Origin: Oscarella lobularis
Taxonomy: Eukaryota > Porifera > Homoscleromorpha > Homosclerophorida > Oscarellidae
Assembly: GCF_947507565.1 (NCBI RefSeq)
Contig: NC_089177.1
Span: 3,534,001 to 3,598,000 of the forward strand
Reading direction: 5' to 3'
DNA length: 64,000 nucleotides
Below the pieces are notes generated by a model. That model searched no databases and was not told where the DNA came from. It was given only the letters and a program-made list of their open reading frames with translations. Made by a program: the position numbers and the translations under genes. Below are positions 1 through 10,500 of this stretch, piece by piece. The stretch's first letter is position 1, and each line of letters opens with the position of its first letter.

Positions 1-1195
1 TTCTATTATAGTCCCAAATGGAAGTGTGATCGTGTTTTTTTAGTTTGAAACGCTTCTCGGTCGTTTGGAATCGGACGGGAGTCGTAAGGTAGTGTAGAGA
101 CATGATTGATTGATGGATCATACTTGGCATGCTTCGCATTCCAGCCGGGTTGCATTGACAGATTCAAAGTGAACGTTCAGGAAATTATCGACGTCGTCGC
201 GACAGACGCCGAAACGAATGGGCTCTTTGAAGACGCCGTTCGTCTCTACGATCTCGCCCACGTAAGTGAAAAAATGAAGATGCCGCGGCGGTTTTTTTTA
301 CAACTCGCGCGTTTTTATTAGAAACACGACGAAACGCTTCGAACGTTGAACGGATTACTAAGCCAGGTTTATAGATAGCACATCAGAAATTAGGCTCTAG
401 GAGATCGCGATTCTTCCGCGCGCAGGTCGTCGCATTGCCGCCTGGCGGCGATCAATCAAAACGAAATCGTTTGAAAGGGTTAGGAAAAGCGATTGCGAAT
501 AGGTGCGCGTTCGATAGACGACGAAAAAGGGGGGACTATACATGTATAGCGCTATTTTTTTACAGGTACAAAGCGCTGGGTCATTCGGCGACGAATCATC
601 GTTTGAGCACTTTTTATCTTCTCGCCGATCTGCTCGACTTCTTTGATTTGTGTTTTGCCAATCAAAGACGAAAGGCGCTCGCGGTGAGAATTGAGTATTG
701 TTTGGTTCGCGTTGCGTGCACGCTCGTTTTTTTTTTCTTTTTACAGTCGCTGCGCGACTTGAAGCTTTTGCCTTTCGACGCTGACGAAGTGGAAGCGAAA
801 CTCGCGAATTTTCGCCAATTGTCCGACGAAATTCGTCACAATTTGTCGGACATTCTATTAGCCGCTATGAATCTTCTCTACGGCGGCTACAAGGAAGCGA
901 AGTAAGTTCTTTTTGTTTCCTCTTCGCGAAGAAAGAATGATGTGCGAATCATATTCCCCCCCCAGATCGGCCCTTCGAAGTCCAATGCGCGATAATAGCA
1001 GCGCTCTTCACCAAGTGCGTGACCGCGCGTTGCTTTTCTCACCTTTATACGCGAACGGGTGGGGTTTTTTTCTAGCATTTGACCGATTTGCGTCGCCAAG
1101 CGCGTGCTCTGATCACGTTCGCCGGCCTCGTTCCGTATCGAATGCCTGGCGACACGAACGCGCGACTCGTCCGACTGGAAGCGCTAATGAACTGA
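1..1195 (+). CDS. NUP93: NUP93 nucleoporin, 3' end (partial)
   Basis: C-terminal part of the Nic96/Nup93 scaffold nucleoporin of the nuclear pore inner ring. Exons that keep frame across GT-AG introns end at about 261, then lie at 321-366, 426-502, 566-683, 747-901, 966-1014 and 1076-1195 (stop TGA). Family landmarks appear in order: [20 protein letters not shown], the [15 protein letters not shown] helix, [20 protein letters not shown], and the terminal block [12 protein letters not shown]...[12 protein letters not shown], which matches the end of human NUP93 as I remember it. The 5' part lies before the window. The introns are only 50-80 bp. I am confident in the identity; the first exon boundary in the window is approximate. 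Confidence 0.9.
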
Positions 1196-1519
1196 AAGGG
1201 CAAGGTACTAAGGGGGAAAGGGAATGGGGGGGTGCATGCACGAGCGGCATTACGCCAAACTATGCAAAACGGAAGTTCAAAGTCTAGAGTGTACGCACGA
1301 GAAATCGCCAAAAAAAAGTTGTCGGTAAAAACTTGCCTAAACACGAAAGAAATCGAAACGCCAGCAAAAAAACACGGAAGACGAAACATCCAAAAGAGAC
1401 AACGTGACAAAAAACAGACAAAACGAAACGAAAACGACAATAAATGTCTAGTATGAACCGACTAACTTTAAACGATTTCGATAGTCGTTTTTTGCCGTCG
1501 CCGTCACCGCTCCCTCTCC
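1196..1519. other. intergenic, convergent gene ends
   Basis: About 320 bp between the NUP93 stop (+) and the nuclear receptor stop (-). It holds A-rich sequence and an AATAAA-like tract near 1438 that could serve NUP93. I see no supported gene here. Confidence 0.5.
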
Positions 1520-4275
1520 TCAATTGAAAGAAGAATAATCTGCCGGTCCTCCCGTCGGACCAACGTTCGTCGGCTGAGACGGGGTCGTTAGCGGCGACGT
1601 GGAGGGGGCGGACGACGGCGACGGCGAGTAGTCGGAATCAATCATTTCCAAAATGAAACTGTCAACGCGAAAGCTTCCTTGGATCGGATTCTGCCATATG
1701 TATTTAATTGATTCGCGACTGATGGAGCGAATGGAGGCGAGACGGAGGAGAATGCGAGCGAAACGTTGAGGCCGATCGGGATATTGGCCCTTGATGTAGT
1801 CCTCGAGCGAGGCGAGAGTTTGATTCTGCAAGTTTTCGATTCGAAGCGGTTCGCGCAGGTTGACCACATCTAAAGCGGCAAGGGAGGGAAGCGGCGGGGG
1901 AGGGAGAGGGAAAGAGGGGGGGAAGGGGAGGGGGGAAAATCAAATGTTATCGGAATTGGCAGGAATAATGCAGATGGAGAGGCGGGAACTCACCGCAGTT
2001 GAACAGGACGATTGATTTGAGACAGGCCATTTCCGCCTGATCCACGTCCATCAATTTGAATGGTTTGACGACTTCGTCAATGATGCGACCGACCAGACGG
2101 CCTATCTCGGGATTACTGGCGCTGGATAAGTTGCTGAAAATAAGAATAAGAAATATAGGGGTAGGCGATCTTTTTTTTTTTTCCCCCACTACCGATGAAG
2201 TGCCGTTCCGTTGGCGAGAACGATTGTGTCGTCGAGCGGCGAATAGCGAAGAGCCATGCGCAACATGAGCAATTCGCTCCAAGCGGACTTGAGCAGACGC
2301 ACCTGATCGTCGAGACAGAGACTGATGAAACTCGGCAACATCTTCGCCCACTCGATGAGAAGATACATCTGATACTTGGTCGATTCCATGACGTCCTGAT
2401 AACCGCCCACTCGGGTCGTATCAATAGAAACGCCGTTCTCCGAGAAGGCGTCTTCGGCGGCGAGCAGAACGGGCAGCGTAATTCGATTTTCATCGGCGTA
2501 GTAGACGGGCGGCACTTCGGGATGGTAAGGAGCCGAGAAACCGGGCGTCGGAACGAACACCGGCTGCGTGTGTTTGTTCTTTGCCGTTCGCTCTTCTTGC
2601 ACGGCTAATTAGAAGGGAACGCGCGTAAGGGTTTCGTTGCGTAAATTCTAGGCGGGTCTATCTGTCAAAATCGTCACTCTTAGCTTCCTCGTAAACAGTC
2701 TTAGCTTCCTACTATGCAGGGAATCCTTATCGAAAAGGGCGCCGAGCAAATAAGCAACACGAGACCGGATCTCGGTCCACTGCTGCGCGCACGTGACCCC
2801 GAGCCCTCTCTTTCCCCCCCGTTTCCGGCTACTTACCTTCTTTTTTCATTCCCGTTCGCAGGCACTTTTGCAGACGACAAAATTGGCATCGATTGCGCGT
2901 GTGCTTCTCGACGGGACAGTCGCGACTGTTTCGACACGAATAGCGCGCGTTCTGCCGGACGGAGCGCCGGAAGAAGCTCTTGCACGCCTCGCAGCTCACC
3001 ACACCAAAATGTTTTCCAGACGACTTATCACCGCAGACCAGACACAGTTGATCTTCGGGACTCGCCGGATTCGTCGCTAGCATAACGAAGAAATAAAAAG
3101 ATAGATCACGGTAACAACTTAAAGGGCGGATACTGGGGCGACAACCCTTGCTACTATCAACGGGGGTCCCCAATATTATACCGTGGGCAAAATACCAGCT
3201 GAACATCGAATTCAGCTGATTGTACGATTTGAAATTGGCTTGTAGAGCCTTAGCCAATAGGGAATCGGCAACGGGACGGGTAGACGACGGCGGCGGCGGT
3301 GGTGGTCGGTACGAAACATTGTAGTAGGGAGGCGGCGGCGAGCGAGGGGTTAGTAGTAAATCTTGTACGAACGGTGACGGCGGCGACGGTGGCGGGCGGG
3401 GGGAAAATATGTCTTGTATGAACGACGACGGCGGCGGCGACGGGGAGAAGGGTGGCGGCGGCGGTAGCGAGGAGCCCGTGGCCATTCGATCTGAAGCCAT
3501 GGAACGAGTGCGGATCAACTGCGCGAGCGTGCACGTATAGGGCGCTGCATGCGAGCCTCCACGTCCTATGACGTCTGCGACGGGGGTTTATATATGTACG
3601 CTGATCGTCGATCGCGTGGGTTGTGTCATCGGCAATTTGATTTTCGTAGGACACGCCTATTGTTGCGCGTTGACGCGCTCTCTCGCGTTCGATTCGAAGA
3701 ATCAGCTGACAGGATGCACCCCTCTTCCTCTATCGTATGGGTGAAAGGAAGGAAGGAAGGAAGGATCTAGGCTAGCCCACGCGCCCGGTCTCGCGAATCT
3801 AATTGATTACGAGAAATGGTTCGCTTCTCTTTTGAGTGACCTCACCGGGAAAAATGCCCACCGAGGGGAAACTTCTGCGGGTCACGTGCTACGGTAATTT
3901 GTTTTCATCTCCCCTATCCTTTCGCCGGTTGGAGAAATAGTACTACAGTGTATAGCGCGGCGTTTGCGTGTCGTCACAAGCGCGTACATCCCCCTTAGTA
4001 CTACAGTACTAGACTTTCGGTTTTCGAGACTCACATGTAGACGACAGTCGTTCCGGCGATCGCGATTGCTTCGGTTGCGGCGGGCTCGGCGACATCGACG
4101 TCGTCGCATTCTTTGGTGTGGTCACTTCGTCGTTATCAATCAAACCTGATAGATCGGTCGACGGCGAAAACGATTGAGATGAGAGACGCGATAGTGTGTC
4201 GTCATCGAAGAGAGGTTCGTCGCCGGAGACCATGAGTTCCGGAATGCGATCTAGATCTTCCAACGGGACGTCCAT
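1520..4275 (-). CDS. nuclear receptor A (early-branching animal NR)
   Basis: Ligand-dependent transcription factor of the nuclear receptor superfamily. Six exons (minus strand 4275-4035, 3490-3182, 3076-2837, 2604-2193, 2133-1994, 1869-1520) join in frame to 563 aa. Residues 1-190 are an activation region rich in proline and serine (runs such as PPPPPPSS) and carrying repeats resembling SSFIQD and SPFVQD. The DNA-binding domain at about 195-260 has both C4 zinc fingers; the P-box is CEACKS and the second finger ends [10 protein letters not shown]. The ligand-binding domain spans about 300-525 and ends with a canonical AF-2 helix, SFILEMID. An intron follows the DBD after MKKEG, in phase 1, the same place as in the neighbouring receptor. 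It is transcribed away from receptor B. Its subfamily (NR2/HNF4-like or sponge-specific) cannot be settled by eye. Confidence 0.9.
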
Positions 4276-4633
4276 CGCTAGAGACGCTTAGCGAAAGCCT
4301 CCAAATACTCGTACAGCGACGAGTCCTGACGTTAGCGTGCGTCGAATGGGAGAGAGCATTCTCTGTGCATTGTTCACTAATCAGATTAAATTTGTAAGTC
4401 GTGTTGTGGAGTTTTAGCATAAAATTAGCCATATTCTATAGCTCTACACGAATTCTAAGATAATGTGTTCGGTTGGAGCCCCTGCGAAAGCTTGGCAAAT
4501 TGCTAGAAACCGATTTTATACGGGATACCCATAGAAGCTGGTATGTGTGACGTGGGGGAACGTCATACGTCGCCATCTTTGACGGCACCAGCGTAGGTAG
4601 AGCGAACGCCCGTCGAATAACGAACCACCCGAG
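4276..4633. promoter_or_regulatory. shared promoter region of two divergent nuclear receptors
   Basis: Only about 360 bp separate the start codon of receptor A (minus) from the proposed start codon of receptor B (plus), so the two promoters must lie within or overlap this stretch. I see no clear TATA box. Its extent is inferred from the gene models. Confidence 0.6.
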
Positions 4634-6661
4634 ATGTCGTCTGAAAAGAGTCTCGGTAAGAAACACCTATCGCGTTCCTCTGGGGCCGATAGCAGCGGAC
4701 CTAACGAAGAGATAAAAATTTTTTCCACCCGAAAGGAGTCGGCTACGACATCGAAGGACCGATCGTCGTTCCCTTCGAGCAATCGCATCTAACGGGGGGA
4801 GGAGGCGGTGGAGGAGCCGTCCATCAGCAGCAACGGGCGCTTTCGGCGAGTTCGCCGCGACGAAGTCGCAGCGTGACGCCAGAACGCCCGTCCGTCTGCA
4901 CGGTGTGCGGCGACGACTCGCCGGGCATACGCAAGCACTACGGCGCGATTAGCTGCGAAGCGTGCAAGTGTTTCTTTCGTCGAAGCGTTCAAATGACCAA
5001 GCGATACACGTGCAATTACAACGGAAAGTGCCCTATCGGCGAAGACAAGCGAATTCGGCACTGGTGCCAGAAATGCCGATTTCAAAAATGTCTCGAAGTG
5101 GGAATGCGCGTCGAAGGTAAATTAGCGCGCGCGCCTCCCCCGCGCGAAAATCACGCTCTCGTGTAATTAGCCGTAAAACTTCATCGCGCTTCGGTGGCGG
5201 GAAACAGTCGCCCGTCGTCGCCGAGTCGGACGCCGACGAACGTTTCTCCAGTTCGCCAGCAACCGCCCGTCTCCGTGGCGTCCGCATTCAACGCTTTTCA
5301 TTTCAATGCGACGGGCGATTCGCGAATCGCCGCCGCTGCGAACCATCTGACTCCGCCAGCGGGAAACGGCGTCGTGCCGCCAGTTGATCATCTCATGCCG
5401 GTATAAACGCGTTATACGGGACGCGTAGAATATTTCTTTCATTCCCTCCCCTTTCCCGCCCACCTCCCCCCACAGTACTGCGACATCAAAGCGGAGGACG
5501 TCGACGACTATATGATGCATTCGGCGGTGAGCGAGTGTCTCACGACGCCCACCGTCGTTCTTCAGCCGACCGATAGCGCGCACGCTACCCCGCAGCACAC
5601 GCCTCTCCACAGCGCGCACAACACGCCCATGCACAGTCACCACGCGAGTCCGCACGCGAGTCCCGTCCCGTCGCCAAGTCCCGCACCCTCGCCGAGACTT
5701 CATTCGCCTCACTCGGCGCACGTTCAAACCGGCGGCGGCGATGTAACGAGAAAAAAAACGAAACAAGCGAAAAAAATTTAAATTACGAATTTTAGGGTTT
5801 TGATTTGGAGGCTTTCATGCATCATTCCCAGATGGCGGCGAGCGCGCATTCGCCCGGCTCGCCGCACAGCGAACACCTGGCGAGAACTGAAGAAGTCCTC
5901 GACTCGTTCAAACAACGCATCATCTTTCTCTTTCACTGGGCGAAAACCGTCGAAGGATTCGATCGGCTCTTTCCTTTGGATCAGAAAGCGTTACTACGAG
6001 CTTCTGTCGTGCAAATCGTCATGCTGGGCTTAGCCTTGAGATCTGCGAAATTAGAGGGTTTGCTAAGGAGAGAGAGAAATGTGGATTTTCTTTATTCTTT
6101 CCTTCTCTAGGTGCTCTTCAGCTTCATACGGGAAAGCTTCTTGAACCGGGTCACGAAAATTCGGGTGTTGCCGCAGTGACGGCAATGACGTTGTCGAAAA
6201 TTTCAGGAGCCGTCAAACTGCTCGTAATCGACGACAGGGAGTGGGCTCTATTGAAGGAAATTCTCCTATTCAACCCAGGCGAGATGAGAATAAATAAATA
6301 AATAAATAAATAAATAACCTTCTTGATTAATTTTTTGCTTATAGAAGCGAATGGGGTTCGCAATGCAATGCTCGTTCGCGAAGAACGTCGAAAACGACAC
6401 ATCGCCTTGCTCGAGTACACGCAACATAAAGGCGACATCGGACGATTCGGCGAACTGATGCTTCTCCTTCCGCCGCTCGTCGAGCTGGGCGCCGAAGTGG
6501 TGGAACAACTTCGTCTGGAACAGTTCGTCAACGAAGGAGAGACGCGAATCGACGCCTCTCTTCTCATGTCGATTATGAACGGCGATCACTATTTGCTACA
6601 GAGTCAGGAGGAGGTGAGCTGGCCGCCGAGAATTCGAGACGAGAGTCAGATGTTTCAGTAA
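4634..6661 (+). CDS. nuclear receptor B (early-branching animal NR)
   Basis: Second nuclear receptor. Proposed exons are 4634-4655, 4712-5116, 5171-5400, 5476-5742, 5796-6057, 6111-6278 and 6345-6661, joining in frame to 556 aa; the tiny first exon is the least certain part. The DNA-binding domain starts at CTVCGDD, with P-box CEACKC and second finger WCQKCRFQKCLEVG. A long His/Ser/Pro-rich hinge follows (many HASPHASP-like units). The ligand-binding domain contains HWAKTVEGFDRLFPLDQKAL and NPEANGVRN, typical of helices 3-5 and the helix 8-9 region. The C-terminal AF-2 reads DASLLMSIMNGD, without the usual glutamate. The DBD-hinge intron matches that of receptor A in position and phase. One intron (6279-6343) appears to be GC-AG. 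Confidence 0.88.
6290..6316. repeat. (TAAA)n microsatellite in GC-AG intron
   Basis: About six to seven TAAA units fill the middle of the intron of nuclear receptor B that starts with GC at 6279-6280 and ends with AG at 6343-6344. Confidence 0.85.
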
Positions 6662-6938
6662 GTTGAAAAAAAAAGGGGGAGGGGGGACGATCGGGTGGTG
6701 AGTGAAATCTTGAGTGTTTGTTTCTTTATTAGCACTTTAGTTTAGTACTCTAGTGCACCGGTTTCTTTTACGTGGTGTCGTGCGTTTGTTAGGTCTAGGG
6801 TGTGATTATTATTATTATTATTATTGTTAGTGATTTTAGAATGACTTTTGCTAATAGACTGCGTCTGTGTGTAAATAGCGGACCCTCAGTTTGTTTTTGT
6901 TCTTTCTGTGCCTTTGTCTCCCGATATGCGTTAATTCA
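6662..6938. other. 3' region between convergent genes
   Basis: About 280 bp between the stops of nuclear receptor B (+) and SNAPC2 (-). It contains a short ATT repeat near 6807 and is AT-rich, consistent with two overlapping 3' UTRs. No gene seen. Confidence 0.5.
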
Positions 6939-8066
6939 CTATTTCTGTTTCTGATTTGGTGTTAGCAGACGAATTGGAATTTTGAAGGGGTTGAACAGCT
7001 GAAAGGATTCGGCGGCGGTGCTCGGTTCGTCTGGCATCGCAGCACTTCCTCCCTCCTCCTCCTTGTCCGCCTGACTGGTGGCGCTCCTGTACGCGTTCCG
7101 TAAAAGGGTACACTGGGTGCTAATGCATCGACTTTGCAGAAACGAGAGGAGATCTTGAACGAGGTCTAAAAGCACTACTGACTCTAAACATAAGAAATAA
7201 TTAATTTCTTATTTTTGGCATCTGTGTAAGTAACCTACCAACAGGCTCAATATCAGGTATGGCATCACCTTGCAGTAAGGCCCCAAGGTAGGCATATATT
7301 GTATCATAGTTAGGTGTAGCTAGTATCAGAACAATCAGATTTACCCTCGTAATTTTTTTACACATACCAACATCTAGTTTCTGTCTAGGTTCTGCTGCTG
7401 CGATGGTCAAGAGCTGCGTAAGAGGTACAGGTGATAGAGGGAGGGGGAGGGACCCTTGTTTTTAATTACCTGGGCAAAGCATTTGCGTGTCAGAACGTTG
7501 GAAGAGTGAGATCCCAGTTGTTCGGCCGCTGCAAGCCATTCCTATACACAGAGTCCACATTTTTAACTATGCATATATCGATGACTTGCGTCAATGGGCT
7601 GTCGCTTGTCGCTGCGGTTGCTGTCCAATTTCATCTGCTTTGCTAAAGAAAGCATTATTTTAAGGTGCGCTGTAGCTGAGCAGAATATGTACCCCTCTGA
7701 GTAATCCGCTTTACATAGACTTTCACCTGTTTGAAACAGAAAATTTCATCATTTAATTAGACCCTCCCCGTAGAATCCGGGACTCGCCTCGTCCATCGGT
7801 TTGGTTCCCACACGCTTCTGGAGTGCTCTCCAGTCGTAGCTGCACTTTGTCTTCGCACCTTGGCTATATGAAACAAAGGTAGGGCAAAAGATCCGATCGC
7901 TTGGCTAGTTTTCCTACATCGTTAGCCCTTCCAGCAGACGTTGCTTTTCTTTTTGGGTCCACTTTGTGCTGGGGCTGGGCTCAAAGGGGGCAGCTTTCTC
8001 GGTAGCGCGTCGCTTGCGGTCGCTGCGTCTTAGCGGCTGCGAGGGACCGTCGCCGTCGCCGTTCAT
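6939..8066 (-). CDS. SNAPC2: SNAPC2, small nuclear RNA activating complex subunit
   Basis: Subunit of SNAPc, the complex that binds the proximal sequence element of snRNA promoters for RNA polymerases II and III. Seven exons (8066-7918, 7863-7763, 7726-7586, 7528-7470, 7413-7368, 7319-7239, 7183-6939) join in frame to 273 aa. The N-terminus has a SANT-like segment (KWTQKEKQRLLEGL ... DWRALQKRVGTK). The diagnostic core is QLLTIAAAEP, followed by YDTIYAYL, ESVVLLDLVQDLL and a C-terminal LFNPFKIPIRLL; these correspond to LTIAAAEP, IYKYL, ESAVVLDLL and LNPFLVPLELL in human SNAPC2 as I remember it. The third exon's donor was chosen by phase and is the least certain junction. The family diverges fast, so similarity searches could miss it. 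Its start lies 90 bp downstream of the RPRD1 stop. Confidence 0.8.
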
Positions 8067-8155
8067 TTCGTCGAGGAGGCAAGTGCGCTAAGAGATTCAC
8101 CTCACGTTCTTCGACTACGTCATGAAAAAAAAAAACTACCGGTAATTCTAAAATT

Positions 8156-9460
8156 CTAACTGAACAGATCTCCTACGGAAGGTAAGGGAGCAAGTCCGGC
8201 CGAGTTTCCAGGCAGTTGCGAGAGATCGGGAAGACTATCCAAGTGCGACTGAAGCTGTTTTTTGACACCTTCCATCTGAGCCATTTTCTTCTTATGTTGC
8301 TACGCATAAGAAGAGAAAAATCGTAGCAGCACAAGGTAAAACCGCGCCCCCGTACCACCACTCTCTCTTCTGATTTTCCTATCTCCGCTTTGTGGTGTCT
8401 TATAGACGCTTTCAGCATTCCAATCATTTCCAGACGATCTTTCACCTCCGCATTCAGCTGTCGATTGTAGCGAGATAACAGCGACTCGGCATGTCGGACG
8501 TCTTTCCTAATGCGATCCAGTTCATCGCGATCTAATAAAAAAGGTAAATTAAATAATTAATCGATTAAATAACGTACCATCTGCAGCTTTCTCGACGCTA
8601 GAGGAGCTAAAAATTTCTTCGGGTAAATTCGCGATTTCAAGTCGAATTGTTGAATCGTGAGATGGGCAATTTTCTAGACTTTTCATTTTTTCCATGAGTC
8701 GCTACAAGGACGTCGTGGACTTTGTGTGTGTGTGTGTGTGTGTGTGTGCGTTTGACGTTGGCTGGGCTTACCATGACGTCACTCGATTCATCTCCTTCGC
8801 TTTCGTCGTCCACGCCTTCATCTAACTCCTCGAATTCAAATTCAAATTCTTCTTCGACAATGCGAGCCTTTTTCTGAGGGGGCATCGGCGGCGTAAAGGG
8901 TGGCGTAAAGCCAATAGAAATAAAAAGGTAAAAATTAATAATTGATTGATATCAGGGTTTGGGAGTCACTTCTTGGTCTAAAGGAAGCAATTTGCTTCGC
9001 GGTGTAGATGCCCCGCTTCTCCCAGATATCTAGCACGTGGTTGGCCGCTTTTTCGACGCTGCTGTCGCAGAACCTAAATTATGTATTCAATAATGGTTAC
9101 GGGGACCCCAAGTATCCCGTAAGTACTTGCACACGTTCTCGAACGCTTCGGCGAGAAAGGGAGCGAACTCGACGGCGTATTCGGCCCCCTTGCGCTTGCT
9201 ATTCTGCACGATGTCGTTGGCCAGGTAGAGAAGGGTTAGCTTCTTATTTTCCTTCGCTAAGCGCAGTGTTCTATCGCTTCTAGAAAGCGTTTCCTCGCTG
9301 CGGGAATTTTACCGCTAATGACTTCCTTGTGCCACGCTTCTACGATCGTCTTCGCGTGTTTGCGATTGTGCACGACCCACTGGGACAGCGTTTGAATACT
9401 CTGCTGCGACATGTTGAGCTCTTTGAGCTTCTTCTCGAAACTTTCAGGCGAGAAACTCAT
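8156..9460 (-). CDS. RPRD1: RPRD1-type CTD-interacting protein
   Basis: Homologue of RPRD1A/RPRD1B (CREPT), which binds the phosphorylated C-terminal domain of RNA polymerase II. The first exon, from 9460, gives the start of the CID: SFSPESFEKKLKELNMSQQ, QWVVHNRKHAKTIVEAWHKE. After a short intron come KKLTLLYLANDIVQNSKRKG and the VLDIWEKRGIY block. An acidic exon (8885-8772, EEEFEFEFEELDEGV) is followed by the coiled-coil region (DSTIRLEIANLPEEIF, LSRYNRQLNAEVKDRL). The conserved end LAPLPSVGDLFS precedes the stop at 8158-8156. Both the CID and the C-terminal coil are present, so the protein is full length. Middle exon boundaries are approximate. Confidence 0.9.
8723..8748. repeat. (TG)n microsatellite in RPRD1 intron
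   Basis: Uninterrupted TG dinucleotide run of about 12 units next to the donor side of the exon ending near 8772. Confidence 0.9.
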
Positions 9461-9654
9461 CGCTATTTGGCATCTAGCGCGCGTTTTGCGGTAAGCACCT
9501 TATATGGTCTGATCTCATATATCTAATGGTCTAGACGATCACGCGGACTGACGCTACGGTACCCGCCCCTGAATTTGTCAGCCAATGGGAGGTTTGGTTT
9601 GTGGAAGAGGTAGACCGTGGTCCCAACGTCCTCGGGTCGGTCCAACGGATCGCG

Positions 9655-10250
9655 GTGATTTGCAGCCTAATTATAGCTGCAATCACCTAAACTGCCTGTA
9701 TGCCTCCTTTGGTATGAGGCAATAACGTCTAAACTGCCAACTCTCCTGGGCAGGCCTACATCAACTGCTGAAGCGGTTGTGCGGCCCTGAGCAGAAAAAC
9801 TGCCCAATTTTCACGGCGTGAATCTCCACGGAGGCTGCATCTTTATTGCAGTCTCCCTAGGAGAACGATGCCTAAATCAAAGACGTGCCTGCACTCGTTT
9901 CAGATGACAGTGCAGGCACACATCAGCTATGGGAGTCTTCATCCAATGATTTATCTGGTAAGCAAAATTCATTGTCTTCTATATTGGGCTAAGTGTTTCT
10001 TTTTAGGATTGGGGTCCTGGGCAAGACCCCGTCATCAAAAACTGCCTCGCAGGGGTCCTGGGCATGACCCCGTCAAAACTGCCTCTGCATGAAACGCAAG
10101 GAGAAACTCTGTGCATTTTTTTCCAATTTATTAAATAAAGTGACCGTCCTTCGCCTTATCTATGAGCAGTTTTTGATCACGGGGTCTTGCTCAGGACCCC
10201 GTCAAGAGCAGTTTTTCATCCACGGGGTCATGCTCAGGACCCCAACTCCT
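9655..10250. repeat. cluster of short hairpins with AAACTGCC spacers
   Basis: Nine short stem-loops can be read by eye: 9655-9686, 9701-9721, 9762-9779, 9830-9856, 9885-9919 (11-bp perfect stem GTGCCTGCACT), 10011-10030, 10052-10071, 10181-10200 and 10224-10243. The last four are variants of GGGGTC-loop-GACCCC. AAACTGCC or a close variant follows or separates several of them (9689, 9731, 9797, 10039, 10076), and the inverse, GCAGTTTTT, occurs at 10166 and 10208. The segment from about 10003 to 10085 recurs inverted at 10165-10250. What it does is unknown; a structured noncoding RNA, a mobile-element remnant or a simple repeat nest are all possible. Confidence 0.6.
9868..10138 (+). CDS. possible small spliced gene within hairpin cluster
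   Basis: An ATG at 9868 opens a frame to a good donor (CTG|GTAAGC, 9958) and continues in phase after a 49-bp intron (acceptor TTTTTAG at 10006) to a TAA at 10136-10138, which overlaps an AATAAA polyadenylation signal at 10134-10139. The product would be 73 aa with no domain I recognise. Because the coding sequence consists largely of hairpin repeats, it may equally be a spliced noncoding transcript. The evidence for transcription is only the coherent donor, acceptor and polyadenylation signals. Confidence 0.3.
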
Positions 10251-10500
10251 AAAAAAACGAGCGTTAATAACAACAAACACTGCTGTCTAATGTGGTTACT
10301 GATTCGCGGCGCGAGTTCCGATGTCTGCTTCTGTCTCCATACCTGGAGATCAAAAGCGCATGCAACTCTCATGCAAAAAAACATGCAAAAACGTTCTCTT
10401 CTCCTCTTCGGCATTTCGTGGAGCCTCCCAGTTGTAGCTGGTCGCACCGGACGCTGCTGAAAGAACCCTCGCCCGGCACTGTTCTTCATCAAACTTCCCT

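Noticed and set aside
5167-5766. 199-codon open frame on the minus strand
   Set aside because: Antisense to the hinge exons of nuclear receptor B; the arginine-rich product has no domain.
9655-10250. CRISPR array or tRNA cluster
   Set aside because: No constant-length repeats with unique spacers, no tRNA A/B boxes, and a eukaryotic setting.
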